The notes beneath the pieces were generated by a model. That model saw only the letters and a program-made list of their open reading frames with translations. It was not told where the DNA came from and did not search any database. A stretch of DNA of 64,000 nt, from the NCBI GenBank assembly GCA_008694505.1, contig VZDJ01000090.1:2101521-2165520 (forward strand), given 5' to 3'. The position numbers and the translations under genes are program-made. Source of the DNA: Cyanoderma ruficeps (Eukaryota; Chordata; Aves; Passeriformes; Timaliidae). Of the stretch, positions 1-15,400 are shown one piece after another. Every line of letters starts with the position of its first letter. Within the stretch, counting starts at the first letter, position 1.

Positions 1-428
1 AATCCTCTCTTAAGAGCAGCAACAATCCACCATATTTTCTGAAAGACAAGTTGCTGGCAGGCACGTGAAGCATCCTCTGGGAAAAGGCACAGTCTGCATT
101 GAGGTAGCAGCCCACAGAAAAGCCCAAGAGAAGCAGGAAGTTACCCTACATCCTACATATTTAGAAACTAGCAAGCCAAGATCCAAACACATGGATCAGA
201 AAACCAAGTGCAAATGAGGCAAGGAGCACAAGCATAAGCTCACCACTGGGTATTCTCACATGAGGAGGAACATAAGGAAAAGGCAGGCTATTTGCAAAAG
301 AGGATGGTTTAAATGACCTCAGATGCCCAACCAACTTCCCCATTAGAAACCACAGACAACTCATGCTCACAAACATTGTCTCATCCCATTATTCTAGATC
401 CTGGAAAACGGGAGGATGTAACACTCAC

Positions 429-3400
429 CCTGGCCTCACTGACTCTGGAGATGGTGGTTTTCTTCAGATTTTCTATCACTGTCACCAGCATCTGGTTGCT
501 CGTGATCTGCCCAAAATGTATCCTGGGAACAAAGCAGGCAGTGTATTGCAGCATTATTATTAGAAACATCACAAAGGCCCTCTCCTGAGCTTCTGTATGT
601 TCCGGACATACAGGATCTCATTAATTAGTCTTCCCCAGACCAGCACTGGACATGGACAGGCATGGATAAATTTATCTGGAAAAGATGTTTTCTTAACTTT
701 AACAGTGGTTCAAGGGGAAGGTCCTTCTGAGGACAGGGATGCTACAGTGACTCTATGCCCCCAACAGTGCCTCTGATGTGGGATCTTTTCATTCCAGGGA
801 GACTTGGGCCACCAGGACCAGCAACCCCATCTGGGCATGTCAGCACTCTGCATCCAAGCAGTTCATTCCCACACACCGTTCCTGTGGGCTGCAGAGATTC
901 CTCATCTCCTGCAGAGACCACACGTTTATTCTCCAAGATGATTCCCAAGAGTTTCAGGCCCAGAGGCTCAGAAGAAAGCCCAGATACTGTCCGGGCAGAT
1001 AAAGGACTCACTTGAGCAGGAAGAGGAGAGCTCGGCACAGAAGCTCGACATCTGAACCCAGCTGAATGTATTCATTGAAGAGTCTGAGCAGATCAGGGAC
1101 ATAGGAGAAAGGCAGCACCAGGAGAGACTCTTCCAGCTCACTGAGGGGAAAAGCAAAGGGACACAAGGATTAGTCTCAGCCACTGCACTGCACTGATGAG
1201 CAGGAAAGACATCCACATAGGCGGGGTCTGGTACTCAGCTGTGCTAAGCATTCCTCATTGCTGGTCCATGACTGCCCACATCTGCACCAGATGTCCTGCA
1301 TCTGCACAGCCCAGGCCTCTTGTGGCACAGGGAGCAGGCACACAGCCCTCCCTCCTCAGCATCCCCAAACTGCTCTCCACGTACATGCACATCTCCAAGT
1401 GGCCAACCCACATCCAGAAGCTTCAGTCACACTTCCCATGGAAGGAACACTTCCCCAGTTCCCTGCATGTTCCAAGAGAGGCTGTCAGGAACAGTGACTC
1501 CAGACTCCCTAGCACTGTCCATACCTTTTATGAGAGACCACTCAAGGACCCCAGCCAGTCCTGGGCCTAGAAACCCAACACTCAGTCACAAACCTGTTCA
1601 GCAATAAAGCTCTTGGGACTCACCTCGACTTGACCTTCTTGAAAACTTCCAGCACATATGCAGAAGGCTGCAAGAGAAGAAAGACACCACTCCTGCTTAA
1701 CAAGGAACACTCCAGGACCAACACGCCCTTAGGTCCATTTCACACAGTTAAAAACACACCATCACATCAAGCTGGATGTAACAAAGAGGAAACCCCTTCG
1801 GTTTCAAACAGATGACACTCTTAGAAGCTCTCCCTCAGCCTTTGCAGGGTACTTGACACTGGTGAAGAGTATTGTGGAAAACCTAATTTATATTTAAACA
1901 GCTAAGTCATCTCAATTAATGCCAATGAATCTTGTACAAATACGACAAAAAGTTTGGTAAAACAGATCATATATAAAAAGCTTTATACAAACTCATCTCC
2001 CAAACTTAATTCCTACTACTCCTGTTTATCTGCTGAAAGCATTTGGCAGATGCAGAGCAGAGCTGGGAATTGGGAAAGAAAAGTGCCTCTAACTACTAAG
2101 TCACAGGACTGCATTCACTTCTGTTCAGTCTATCCAACATATAATTAAACAGACCTGTAATCATGGAGGAAGGGACAGAAAGGCTCTTGCAAGGCAGTTA
2201 CAGGTAATTGCAAGGAAGACAAAGGCTGTTTCATTTGGCACTACATTCAGCTTTGAGCAACCTCGTCTAGTAGGACACATCCCTGCCCAGGGCAGAGGGG
2301 CTGGAACCAGATGATCTTTAAGGTCCCATCCAACCCAAGCCATTGTATGATTGCATGAAAAGGGGAGGGTGAAAAAACAAGGATCTTCCTAAGGGTACTT
2401 AAAAAAACACAGCCTGGGAGTGCACATTGGAATAAACCGGGAAAACTAATCTAGTCGGAGTAGTGGATTTTTATTTATCAGTGAAATCCATGCATCCTTG
2501 TCTGTGTATTTTGTAATATGTCAAAAATCCACAGAATTTAGTGAAAACTGTTGTGCAGTAGTATGACATGAGTGAATAAGGGCACCAGCTCTAGCCTGCA
2601 ATACCTGGGCATTGAACTACCATTCAGAATTTTCTCACTGTAAACTCTGCTAGAATAGGAACAGGATCAGTAACTGATGTAGCAACACCACATAAATAAA
2701 CCTGGAAAAGGTTTGAACTAGCTTTCCTGTATCTTGGAGAAGAGTGTAAACCCCTGGCTTATGATAAGGAAGATCATAAGGTCATGGCTACCATCAGGGT
2801 TGTTTAACCCTGACAGGGTTAAACTTTTGTAACACACGTGCATGATACTAAAAATAATATAACACAGAAAAAAAAAACCCCATCAGCATGAAACCCCCAA
2901 ATTATGTTCACTTTGCACAAGCAAAAAATTGAACTAAGCAGTCCTTCCCCACAGCAACCCAGCATGTTGGCTTAGCCAGCAAATCAACCAGCCCCACTCT
3001 AGCTGAGAATGGACCACAGCCTGTGGCCTGGGCATTTCACTTACTGTAATATTTCCATAGGCATGGAGGATGGGATTGACAGGGAAGGGAACCTGGAGAC
3101 ACAGAATGTGTTAGAATGAGGCAGGTGTGTGTGTATAAATGCATATTCAGAGCAAACTTTTACCCACAGTAGAAGAGAGCATTTACTGAGTGTCTTCCTG
3201 CAATTCCCACACCTCCACCCTCCCCAGAATGTTGTTGAAGGCCTCATTTGAAGCCACCAGACAATCTCATTCTGACATATATGGCTAACTCAAACATGGA
3301 AGAGTTTTTTTCTGCTTCTTGTGACCTTCCCCACTTCTATCACAGCCCCTTCTTCAGCAGGCAGTGTTGAGATGGAGGCAAAGATGAGGCTTTAGGGTGA

Positions 3401-6400
3401 ACCTGCAGCAGCACACTCTTCCAGGGACAAAACTTACATACAGACACAACTTTAGGCATAAAGATCATTGGAAAGAACACACCCCTAACTATGCCCCAGA
3501 GCATGGTTCAATTCTCCAAAAGATTTGAGCAAATGTCTGCTGTTTTCAGCTGTCCTGACTTTACCTGCATGCTTTTCCACTTGAGCTGGAAGGATACACC
3601 CAACACACCTTTGGATTTTTACATTCCTCAGTCTTTTACCTCTTTTCCCGCAGCTTTGCATATGGCATTGTGTTCCTTTAGTTTTGCCATCTCTTCTCGG
3701 TACAGCTCAATAGCTTCCATGATCCTCTCAGCCTGTGCAGCACAAGAACAGCCCATCAGTGACACCAGACAAGCCAGGGCAAAGCTCAGCTGGACAAATA
3801 CAGTTGGAGGCAGAGATGGTGACACAGAGCACCACACGGCATTTCCCCTGACAACATCTACTCCAGACTGCACCACCACCCTGAACACACAAGTCATGTC
3901 CTGAAGATGTCACACACCAGCCACATCCCTCCACTGCCCTGGGGGCTCTCTACCTGCATCTCAGTTGTTGCTTTGACCAGCACCCCCAGCAGGCAGCGCC
4001 CCTTTGAGGCACGAGCCAGGGTCAGGCCATTTTGGCTATTCAGATTAAGGATTTCTTCTGAAAATCACCTAAATGTTGAAATCTGCAGCCATGGCATTAT
4101 CCACCCCCACACCTTCCTAGTGTCAAGCACCACAATAGATTTCCACTTTCCACAGATGCCCACTGGACTGCACAGCCCTTCAGGGAGAGGCCAGATGCCT
4201 TGAGAACATCCCAACTGCCTCGTGCTCCTTTGGGATGCAAACCCCACAGGGCAAGAGCAGCCCCGTCTGTCCCACGTGTGACAGGCAGCTGCAGCTACAG
4301 GAACCTCACACCTCATTCCTCTCAGGACGAAAAAATTCCTGGTGTGTGACCCTCCCAAGTGAAAACCCTCCCTGCTGGTTTCTGAGCAGGACAGACTGCC
4401 TCTGCATGCAAGAGCAATCTGCCCTAAAGTGACAGCACAGGTTACTCCTCAGTCTGGTGCTATGACCCCGTGACAGCCCCCCTTGAGAGGCTGGTAAGGC
4501 ACAAAGCCTCGCTGGCAGAGCCACAGTCCCATACCGCTTTGATGGTTTCAATGGTCTTCTTTCCTGCCAGCCCCGTCTCTCCTTGTGTCTCTCCAGGCAC
4601 CTACAACATACAAAACACAGGAACTGCAGTTCCATTCCACAGTGCCACAGCCAACTGCATCATGGAGCAGCCACAGCTTCAGCACCACCTTCTCCCCCAT
4701 GCTGCCTCAAAGCAAGAAAATGATCCTTTCTCTTCCATGCCTCTTACAAAAACAGTTCTTGGAGAGTTTGTACAGACTGACACACATTCAGATGGTGCAA
4801 CTCACCACAGGCTGCTCTTCCTTTGCCACACTCTCTTCATATTCAGCTTCTCGTTGCTGCAGAGGATGAGAACACAATGTATTAACAGCTGTGAGCAAGG
4901 CAGGGATGCAAGCCCCTTCCAGATGGGTTGAGCAAGACAGCCTGGAGGGCTTCACGCAGCCCACTGCAAAATGAGGACCAATCAGCAGAGACTAACAATG
5001 CCAGTGGCAAACCACCCATTTGTCCCTGATCCCAACCCCAGACTGAGCTCTAAAATCTCCCAGAGAGAAAGAAATCCAGGTCTCTGCTCTGGGTGCAGGA
5101 ACAGCCCTTCAGGATCCCACAGAGCTGAGACAGACACCACAGTTCACCACCACACCTTTCACCAGTCACACAACACAGAGGGAACAAATCTAGCAAAGTC
5201 CCAGAGTTGTCCTGGGCTGCAAAAGAAAAGTCTCTGGTCTGCCACCTCTCACATGAAAAGGCACCAATTATGTTATGCATAGTTCACTACTTGTGTGTTC
5301 ATGCCCACCTTCCTATTCAAACTTGATCCAAAACAAACTTTTCTGGAATTTGGAAAAGAGCTATCTCTGTCTCGCCTTTTACCAAACACAGGGCATCAAG
5401 GTACAGTGTGTGGATCAGCTCTTGACACAGGCTGGGATGAAAAAAACCTCAAATATCTATTGCAGGTTTGTCATCCACTCCTGCTTCTGCATTTCTGCCT
5501 CCTCCCCTCCTCACTGTGGTTTGAGAACTGCCTTACTAAGGGGTGACAGGAACAGGCTTCTCTGAGGGATCCAACAAAAAGATAAAAGAGTTACAAATTG
5601 TTCCAAGGGAATCTCTGATTGGATATGTGAAAAAAATACATCAGCCAACCCCAATGGTGGCTCAATACTGGAACAGGTGCTCAGTCAGTCCAGAAAATCT
5701 CTTTCCTTGGAGATGTCAATGTATGAAGACAAGTTTCTAAGCAGGTTTAAGGCCATCCTGCAATGATCAAGGGGTTGGACTAGAGCTCTCCAGAATTCCT
5801 TCCTACTGAAGTCCTTCTGAGTCTATGATTCCTCAGAACACATGCTCAAATGGAATAGAAGGGGCTTCTTCCTGCATCCCTGAGCTCTGGGGCCGGCTAC
5901 CGAGACACAAGGGACCTGTTGGTTCTCACAGTTGGAAAAGGGACAAACTGCATTTAATAGGAGCAGTGGTCTCCATCCCTCCACATCAGCTGCCTGCTGA
6001 ACCACCTCCCAAACACACTTGTGCTGAAAGGCACACAAGAGAATGTCATGGATTATGAAACAGACCTGTAGAAAGCCACTAAAGACCAAAAAAAAAAAAA
6101 GTCTGGAAGTTGTTTTTGGTAGGAAAGATGCAACTCTCACCATCTCCCTCTCCTCTTCCAAAATCAGTGGCTCCCTTGTCCTTTCCCAGAGGCGCAGGGA
6201 CTTGTCATGGGATGCTGACACCACATAGTCTCCATTGGGACTGAGTGCCAAACACCAAACCTCCTGGTGATGCCCCTGCATAGATGACAGAAGAAATACA
6301 AAATTAGTATCACCCAACTTCCACTCCTGAGGAAAATCCTGCTCATGCAGCGATAATGCTTCCTTTCAACAGACTCCAAAACTTCCTACCTCCAGTGTCT

Positions 6401-9400
6401 GGATATGTTCAAATTTATCTGCATCCCACTGCTTAATCTTGCCATCCTTCCCAGCTGTGAAGAAGAGATGGGATTTGGGCACAAACTGCAGATACATCAC
6501 ACTGGAAAAGAAAAAGGCACAAATTTACGCACATGGGGAACACTGCAGAACTCCCCCTGCTCTATGCTGGATAAAAGGATTATTGCTGGATCACAACTCC
6601 TTGGAGACAAGTCCACAGTCCAAAGATGCTGCAGAATTTGACTAACCTGTCATCATGGGCAAAGAGAGAACGGTGACAGTCCCCAAAATCCAAGCCCCAA
6701 ATCTTCACATTCCTGTCAGCAGAGCCGGTTGCAATTAGAGTCCCATCCTAGAGAGCAACAGAGAGGAGGCTGTGGGGAACTGGCTGGCAGCCTCACTGCT
6801 GCTGGCCCAGTGACTCATCACTGCTGAGCAGGCAGACACACCTGGCTCCTGAAATGTGGCCTCCTGGCCCCTCCACCTCCACCCCCATGGCCCATGCTGT
6901 GGTGCTGGCACAGCCAACTGACAGCACTCTGCCCTCCTCTGACCCTCTGCAGGTATTTGGTTATATCCTGACATTTTTCTTGGCTTTCAATGAGCTTCAT
7001 TCCAAAGATAAATCCGAGCAAAATGCAGCTCAAGAATGAACAGGCATTAAGAGGCTGCTCCCTCTCAGCATCTCCCCTCTGCTCCCACTAACAATTCAGA
7101 CTCCTCTCACACAGTAACTTTAGCAGAAAGCAGGCTGGACCTGCTACAGTGAGTGTAAGGAACCATTAAAGCATTTTGATTTCCACTCACAAAATGCCCC
7201 AGGGTCAGTTCTGTCATGACCCCAACTCTGACACCCCTTACAGTGAGCACAGGACTGCAGTGTAACAAGGGCCTTGCTGTGTCCCACCCAGAAACTGCTA
7301 AGTCAGGAGCAAGGAGGTGACAAGAAAGCATTATCCTAGAGGTCTTGATGCCAGCAGAGGTTCTCACACTCATCCATATCACCACAGTCCCACATTACAC
7401 AGCCCTAGTGATACTTACATAGCAGATGTCCATACACAGCACTGGCAGCTTGTGTCCGTACAGAGAAAGGAAAAACTGAGGCAGAAGAAAGGTGACTCAG
7501 TTAGACATGACAAGTAGAGAGGTGTGCAAATCTCAAGCTCCAGCCTACTCCTGCTCTGCCTCAGGAGCTGTTTTTCTAGCACTGCCCCACTTTCACTCTT
7601 GCCCTGAACACTGTTAGCAGCAGGGTCATGAAAGCAGAACTGAGAAGAAGGTGGAAGTAGCCAAGCACGCTGAACTCAGCTGTTTGCTCTCTAGCTAACT
7701 CTGGTGCCAATCACCAGTGTCAGTGGAGTTCATTTCTGTTTCTCTTCATGTAACTGCCAGCACCACTCTGTCTTGTGTCACTCCTAACATTCACATGGTT
7801 AATATACAGCTCACAAATCCACCACACACTGCTCACAAGGAAGGTTCTCCTCCTGCAGGCTTTGCCTCTACCATGCCCTATTTAACACCATTTGAGACAA
7901 ATTCATCCCCACCTTTTCAGTGCCTGACAGATCTGGAGTACCATCACATCTGCAAGGTTTAGAATGAACCTTTCTGCCTGCAGCCTCAAAACACTTTTTA
8001 AATGAAAAATAGATCTCCCAGTTCCCAGTGTGGAACAACCAAGGCTCTGCAGCTTCGCCAGCAAACAGGCCCCTGAAGGAGGATGCCGGTTCCACACAAA
8101 ACAGACACTTTTCCTTTGTATTCCTGATCTTGCAGGCTACAGCTACATCCCTTCCTGCACAGCCTCACAGCACATTTGGTTACACACCTTGAGTGTGTCA
8201 ACATAGAAAACTTTCACAGTGCAATCCAGTAAGGAGACAGCCAGCAGCTTCTGGTTGGGGCTGTACCGCACACAGAGCACGTCTTCATCCAGCTGTAAAA
8301 TGCGCACATGCTTCATGGACAGCCTGGAAACAAGAGGAAAGAGACAACTGTTATCCCAAGCAAACGAACTAGGAAGAGAAATGGACACAAGTCCCACATT
8401 GCACCCTGGGAAAGCAAGTGAATTCTATCTAATATGCTGCACCTCATTCCTCACTATGACAGGACTGGAAAAAAGCAGGCTCTGATGGCTGACGAACTTC
8501 ACTGCTACACTTATGGTAACCATCTGCAGGCCCAGCCTGATTAGACACTAAATCCACACACAAAAAGGCATCAGAATGAGGCAAGTGCCCATCTCCAGCT
8601 AAGCTCAGGTCTTCACAAAACTGCGCTGAGCCCACACTCTCCTCCATGTGTTCCACAGAGATGTCACGGGCAGTTCTTGCAGTGCACAGCAAACGCCAAA
8701 GCATCCGTCAACGACAATGGCACAAGGATTATCTTCTCACCTTTTCTGAACACTGCTCTCATCCTTCACAAGCTCAAACTCCCAGAACTTGACGCATTTA
8801 TCAGCACCTCCTGTCACAAAGCCATGCTGTAGGGGAAAGCAAGAAAGCTGCTGTGAAACTACTTCCTATCACCCAGAGAAAGTCTACAGCAAAGAACTGC
8901 CAACACAGAGGAGGTTTTTGAAATGTCACACACTGCTACACCATTAATGATTAAGTGGACACCACCAGGAGCACTTGCTCTGGTTAGAGCACACTTTGGC
9001 TGAGGAACAAGAACAATATCAAAAGCTCTAGCTTATTTTGGAGGTCTAAGACGAAGACCCCAAACGTAGAACAAAACCTGGACTGAAACTTTGGGATTGA
9101 AAGCAGTCATCTCAGCTGCAAGTAACAATATGCTTTTGATTTGTGGGCAGCCTGAGACTTCACTGTTACTGGCTAACACACAACTTACCACCACCCTACA
9201 ACAGAGCCTTCCAAAGGAACAGCAGACCAACATTTTACATTAAGAAGGAAGGTAAAATCTATCCCATGTTTTCATCTGCAGGGTGTACGAATATCAGGCA
9301 GATTATTTCTCACCATGGTTTTGATTCCACTAGGAAGTTATTAGACACTACCAGCTGCATCTTCCACCACTGAGGATGAGGGGTTCCATGCTTCCATGGA

Positions 9401-12400
9401 ACAAAGCATGTGGTGCAAAACAAATTCCATGGTAAAAACACAGTACTGAAGGAAAGAATTACATTAAAAGATGTGCAGATGATACTTGTAAGGGTGGCTG
9501 AGTTACCTGGTCTGGTGAAAGAGCAATGGACCACACTGCCCCGTCGTGAGCGTCAAGTGTTTCTATCAGACTGCCAGAAGCCAGGTCATACAGCTGCAGC
9601 TTCCCTGTCTGGGGAGAGACACCACAGAAGAAGATTCAGCCTCTGCTCACAACTCATGAGAGCTACTGGCAGAAGAGCTCCCTGCCACTCTGTCCCCAGC
9701 AGCCAGCTTCATTAGGAGGCTGTTACACAGAGATGGCCAAACTCCTGATCTCCATCAGGGCATTCCCAAAACTCTCCTCTGCTTTCCACCTGAAGCCACA
9801 AGAGCTCTGTAACAACTCTGGGAACACAGCAGTGCTCCAGATCAGGAGAGGCAATGCATTTTCTGTGAGGCTGCCTTAATGACACTTTCCTAACACATGC
9901 CCAGACCTGGGCAGCTGGAGGCAGAGGGCCACTCCTCACCTTGGTCCCAATGATGACCTGTCGATCTCCGGGGACAAAGAGCGAGCAGAGCGCGTACTCA
10001 CACTCCATTGTGCGGATGCATTGCAAGGTCGACCTGTGGACAAAGACAGAGCCCAAAGCCTCTTATCACACACAGAGCCTGGCCTGCTCAGAGAGACATG
10101 CTCCAGTGCAGCCTCTACCTGCACCTGTCTTCCAGCTGGGCTCAGAAGATAAGCCACCACCATCCTATTGACCCAAACACTACCCAGCACTACTGCTAAC
10201 AACGTTTCCCATAAAAACATGCCACTGTCTTGTCCACCATCATGACATATTGCTGTTGTGAACAAGAACGGAGCACCTAGTGTTAAACAGCAGTTCAGGA
10301 AAGGATGGAGTGTAAGACAGTGTACTCAGAGGAAACTGAGCTTGAAACCAGCACCACTCAATAAACACCAGGACAGCACTCTACATCAACACACAACACT
10401 CTAGATCAACACAACAGCCTACTCAGTCCAGTACCAGATCCTTCAGAGAAGATGTCAAGAAGCCCACATGCTCCCTAAAGAACAGGCAGTAGCTTGTTTA
10501 GGGTAACATTTAATACCTCTTAATAAAAATGAAAAAACAGAAAAAAAACCATAGCAAAATACAGTCTATACCCAACTGCTATGTATGACCTTTGTGTTTA
10601 GACCTTCTGTTGAAATTTTAGGTCTACAGTTTCTCAAATAAGGAAAAAAGAAAAATAATTTTCTATTTACTTCCTTTACTATTTTATCTCTTTCCATGGT
10701 TCCCTCTTTCTCATCACTGCTTTTTTTAACACAGCATCCCTCAATTCTGGGAGACTGCTACAACTAGGCTGTGTACCTGTTCCAAATCTTCACAGACTCT
10801 GCAGCTGCTGAGAGAATGGCAATGTTGTCAGAGCTAAAAGCCAACGTCCTGACATCACTGCGGTGGCCTCCAATGGTTATCCTGGACACACGGACAGCCT
10901 GGGGCACTTGTGCTGACAGGTCCAGCTGGTACAATTCAATGACATTGTTCTGGAGCAGCAGTACCATCTTCAGCTCTCCTTTTGGAGAGAGAATCAAGTC
11001 AAATGACCTGTTTGATTAGATAAAATCAGAGCTGTACACAGGGGCAATAAGACAAAGTGTTGGAGGGATCAATTATCAAAAACAACTGAGACAGAGGAAT
11101 ATAGAGAGAGCACATCCAACAAGCGAGTGCACACTGAGACACAGAGGTGTGAATGGATTGGAGGTCATGGCAGGCCTCTCCCCAGCTCCAAGCTAAACAT
11201 ACATTGAGGGGGAAACTTCCTCCCCCTCAAACCTGCACTGAGCCATGCAGAGCTCTCCCCAGGTAGCTGCACAACCACTCCTCAGACTCTACAACAGGCT
11301 TTCCACTCACTTGATTTTAGAAGAAGCTTTGACATTAGTGACTCGCTGAATCTCCTCCTGCAGGCTCAGCTCCACACTTCTTTCAGGCTCCTCTTCAGAG
11401 TTCTGTCTGGAAATGTCAGATAAGGGAACAGAGTCAAATGACCCAGGCACAGCCAACACAAACTAACACAGCAACAGAGGAAACGTAAGGAAACCACTTA
11501 GCCTGGTGAAAACAACATCCAGCAGTGCTAAGCACATTTAAGAATAGGGACAGTGAAGGCTGGATAGTGAAGTTCATGCCAGTATGCAGACTACTAAAGA
11601 TACAAACTGTCCTAATTTTTGCCTTTTGGCGACCTCCTCTGGAGCCAAAACACAAGGTACATTACAAAGATGGATACAAAACAGGCAACAGAAGCTGTGT
11701 TTGAGGGCAAGACCAGCTTCTGCTCATCTCCTATCACTCACCAAAATGAGCCATTGCCAAAATACATTTCCAGATTTACCTGCCCTGTGCTTTAGTTTCT
11801 ACCCTGGAGCCAGACCCCTCCCTAAGGGCTGTTCTGAGGCACCTGTTAAGTGCCAGGATACACAGAGTAACCATTAAGAAAACTCTCACCTGTATGTCTA
11901 CCTGCTGTAAAACAGGAGATGAAGTATCAGACTCTCTGTGACTTCTCAGATGAAACTCTCATACCTGCACTGCCTACCAAGAACTTACTTTGATGCATCA
12001 AGCAGTGTAAACAGCAATGTCAGATAGAGCTGAGCAGCTCTGAAAAACCCATTTTATGTCCATTTCTTTGCACACTTCAGCTTTTTTTTTTTCAGAGGGA
12101 AGACTCAGAAAGAAAGGTAATTCCTGGGTCTCTGGGAGCAGTGCTGCTCAGACAAGCACCAAGGATGCACAGAAAAATCAACCCCAAATAAACAGTCAAC
12201 ACAAAGAGAATGGCCAGAAGCTTGGAGTTCAACCACTGTGTAATGCTACTGAAGACCTGTTCTAGAGCCTTCTGGACACAGACAGCATCCAAAAAATTAC
12301 TTACTTGGCTTTTTTCCTTGCTTTCTTCATTTTCTTTTCCAATTTCTTTTGGATTTCTTCTTCAGAAAGGACAGAGAAGACTTCCAGAACAGCATCTGTT

Positions 12401-15400
12401 CCCTAGAGTCAGAGCAAACAAATTCAAAGGTATGCAAAGCCCCGTCTGGCCCTTAGGGAAAGTAGCCAAGGTCTCTACCAGCCTCCTCTACAGCTCAGTA
12501 ACAGAGCCCCCCATTACTCACGTGGCAGGCCAAAAACTTGCCCATCCTGTCTGTGCCAAGAGTCACCACTCGGTCTCTCCCCTCCCGCATGATGGATCCA
12601 ACTTTGCTGCACTTAACGATGCGCTGCAGGGAAAGAGGAACAACCTTGGGTCTGAAAGGTCAAAGCATCTTCTCAAGCAAACTCAAGAAACCTGCTGACA
12701 AGGGAAGTCAAGGAGAGGGGGAAATGAACCTACAGGGTTCTGGCAGAACAGCTAGTAAGGGTAATAAAGGGACAAAACATCTGTGTGAGCTACAAGCTTC
12801 TCTCCCGGTGTTTTGTTGCATTTCAGCTGAAAATAATCATTGGCAGTCTCAGTGGAAGAATAATTTAACTTTATTGGCAAACCATAGCCATTTAAGAGAC
12901 AGAGCTGATTTTTATGCTACAGAGGCAGCAGAGCCCAGTCAAAAGAGGCAGAGAAGGTGAGAACAGAGACTCTTAAATAGGGCATTGAAGGGCGAGAAAT
13001 CGTCTAGAGAGGAAGCTGGAAAACTAATTAACAAAGTCAGGTATCTACCACAACTACAAGCAGCCTGAGACCCAAGCAGAACCTCAGAAAGTTCTACCAG
13101 AAAGACAGATTCAGTAAAGTCTCCAGTAACAGCACAAGTGGGAATGGCTTTCTGCAATCCAATCTCACACTATATTTCATTACAGTGAAACTCTGACCTC
13201 CTGCAAAGCTGAGCATCAGTACTCAACTCAGCAGCTGCCAACCAGCTAGGAAGTATTTTATTTCTGTGTTGTTTGATGAAAGAACTCTATTGGCACTGTT
13301 TAAATTTATACATTTGCTAGTCTCTCTCAAATAGAAAGCAAAGAAGAACTGTCAGTGGAGAATAAACCTCTGGGTGCTTTGGCACATATACTTCTGATGT
13401 TTTGCAGGTAGATGAGACAGCAACTGCTGCTGAGGAAGTTGTTATAGAGCAAGAATTATCACATTTCCCCAAACACAGGCTAAACATGTAATATAAACCA
13501 TGATATAACCATGGATATGGGGTCAGATACACCAGCTCAGAGACAGCATGGAAAACTGATCTTACTTCCTCAGGATGCTCATCCAACTCTAAGGTCTCAT
13601 CCTCTTCAGGGTTTTCTTCTGCTCCAGGTGAAGAAGACCCTTTGCTTTTCTTGGATTCTGGTTCATCACGATCTTTTACCTGCTCACAGGAAAAAAAAAA
13701 AACAACAAAAGGAGTATCTTAAACCTCAAGAGCTGTAGTATTGTGGTTTCTGGCTCACACTTAATTTCCCTGGAGATACAACTGGTTAGCATGCACTGGA
13801 GTGTCCTACAGCATTCCTGTACGCACCAAGCACTCCCTGTGCTCCTATGATTATCATCCACCCACAAGACTATCTTCCTCAGCTGTAAGTGAGAGGGCAG
13901 GAAAATCTGACACACTGCAGAAATCTCAGCTTCACGTGAAAGCTCAAAACACAAGAAACAGCAAAGCCCATCCCATGAGCAGCTTCTGGACCCCCTCAGA
14001 TGGCAAAGACATTGCTCTGACTGTTTCCCAGAACATCCATCAGATCTGAACATGTTCCAGCTCCATCTCAGTTCAAAGACAAGCAGCTGGGCAGGGAGCC
14101 CAGGGGTTACAGGGGGAAGGTCTTACCTCCTGGATGTACGTGAGATCCCACACCCTCAGCTCACTGTCACCGCTCCCAGTGATCAGACGCTTCTCTTTGG
14201 ACAGCAAAGCCATTCCCCAGACCTGTCCAGAGGCACAATATGAGGAACTGACTCCTTTAACTATCATAAAAAAAGCACAGCATCTTTAATTGACTTGTTT
14301 AAACAGCAACCAAATAGAGAATGGATTTAGCTGGGACCTTCTCTGGGGACACGTGCATGGGAATTATTACCCACTGCATCCAATGACAGCTCTAGGAATG
14401 TTTGGAAGTTTCTCATTTGCTCACTCCTAAAGTCTAATGAAAGTAAAATGTATGATGGTGCCAGCTTACAAGCCCTGAAAGCAAGGAAAGCCCAGAGGGA
14501 GCCATGACATGCCAAGTCCCTCCAGCTCCCACACATCCCCTTTTTACCTCAGCTCGGTGTCCAACCAGAGTTTTGAAGCAGTGCTGGGTGTCCAGATCCC
14601 ACCATTTCACGAGTGTGTCTTTGGCACTGGAACAAAGAAGAAAAACTCAGACATGAGGAAAGACTCCAGCGTTCACCATTTTTCTAAGTGGTAGAAATAC
14701 TAAAAAATCTAAAACATGTCAGAACGTATCACAGAGCAGCTGCTCAAACATTCAATTTTGCAAGCCAAACAAAAAAGGCACACAGCAATGCTGCAAGTGT
14801 CAAGTCACTGAAGCTGACCTGCAAATATTTGAAATTGAATTAAGAGATGGGTATGTATCATCTACCAAACCAACAAAATACTTTTTCTATCTGAAAAAAA
14901 AGCAAAAGAAAGTTGTAATTATTTTAAACTGAACTGACTGCATGCTCTTTTCTATTAAGCTAGTAAATAGCATATTAAAAAGTTAAAAATTAGTGACTGG
15001 TATTTCAGCAAGAGTATCTCCTGTCAACCATTTATTATTAAAGGGATTCAGTCAACTTGCAGCTCATTTAGTTGAAGAACTAAAAATCAACTAAAAAAAC
15101 CCACTATCATCTTTCAATTAATTTGTGTACTTACAGCTTACAAGAAAACAATTTTTCTGTCAAACTGCTGTATGAATTACACATACAGAAGGTAAGTCTG
15201 CTTAATTCTTCAAGATAAACAAAAAAAAACCCCAAAACTGTTACATACCTAATGAACATGTTATCACTATTCTGTGTTACAAAAAATTTAAGCTGATGGA
15301 TTTACCAACAAGTTAAACCCTTTTCCAAACACTTTTCTCAGTATGGCCATTTCAGCTGCTCTAAGACTTGGATTCAGGCACCAGACTTAAAAATACGTGG

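Larger units (their letters stand above)
429..4856 (-). other. WDR3: WDR3 exons 19-25: coiled linker and Utp12 domain
   Basis: Residues 714-888. Exons 19-21 are charged and helical ([15 protein letters not shown], then KAAGKE). Exons 22-25 encode the C-terminal Utp12 family domain ([17 protein letters not shown], then [16 protein letters not shown] sequence in exon 25), which in yeast mediates pairing between UTP-B subunits. The small exon 22 (3045-3092) is the least conserved piece ([11 protein letters not shown] where human has NPILMAYGSIS). Exon 25 ends at a clean donor in phase 0, so one further exon must follow to the left. Confidence 0.9.

Noticed and set aside
1196..1570. 124-codon plus-strand frame opposite WDR3
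   Set aside because: It lies in the intron between two firmly placed WDR3 exons and matches nothing.
6750..6830. C-box-like GTGATGA on the minus strand in a WDR3 intron, possible C/D snoRNA
   Set aside because: No D box (CTGA) with closing stem is found before the next exon.
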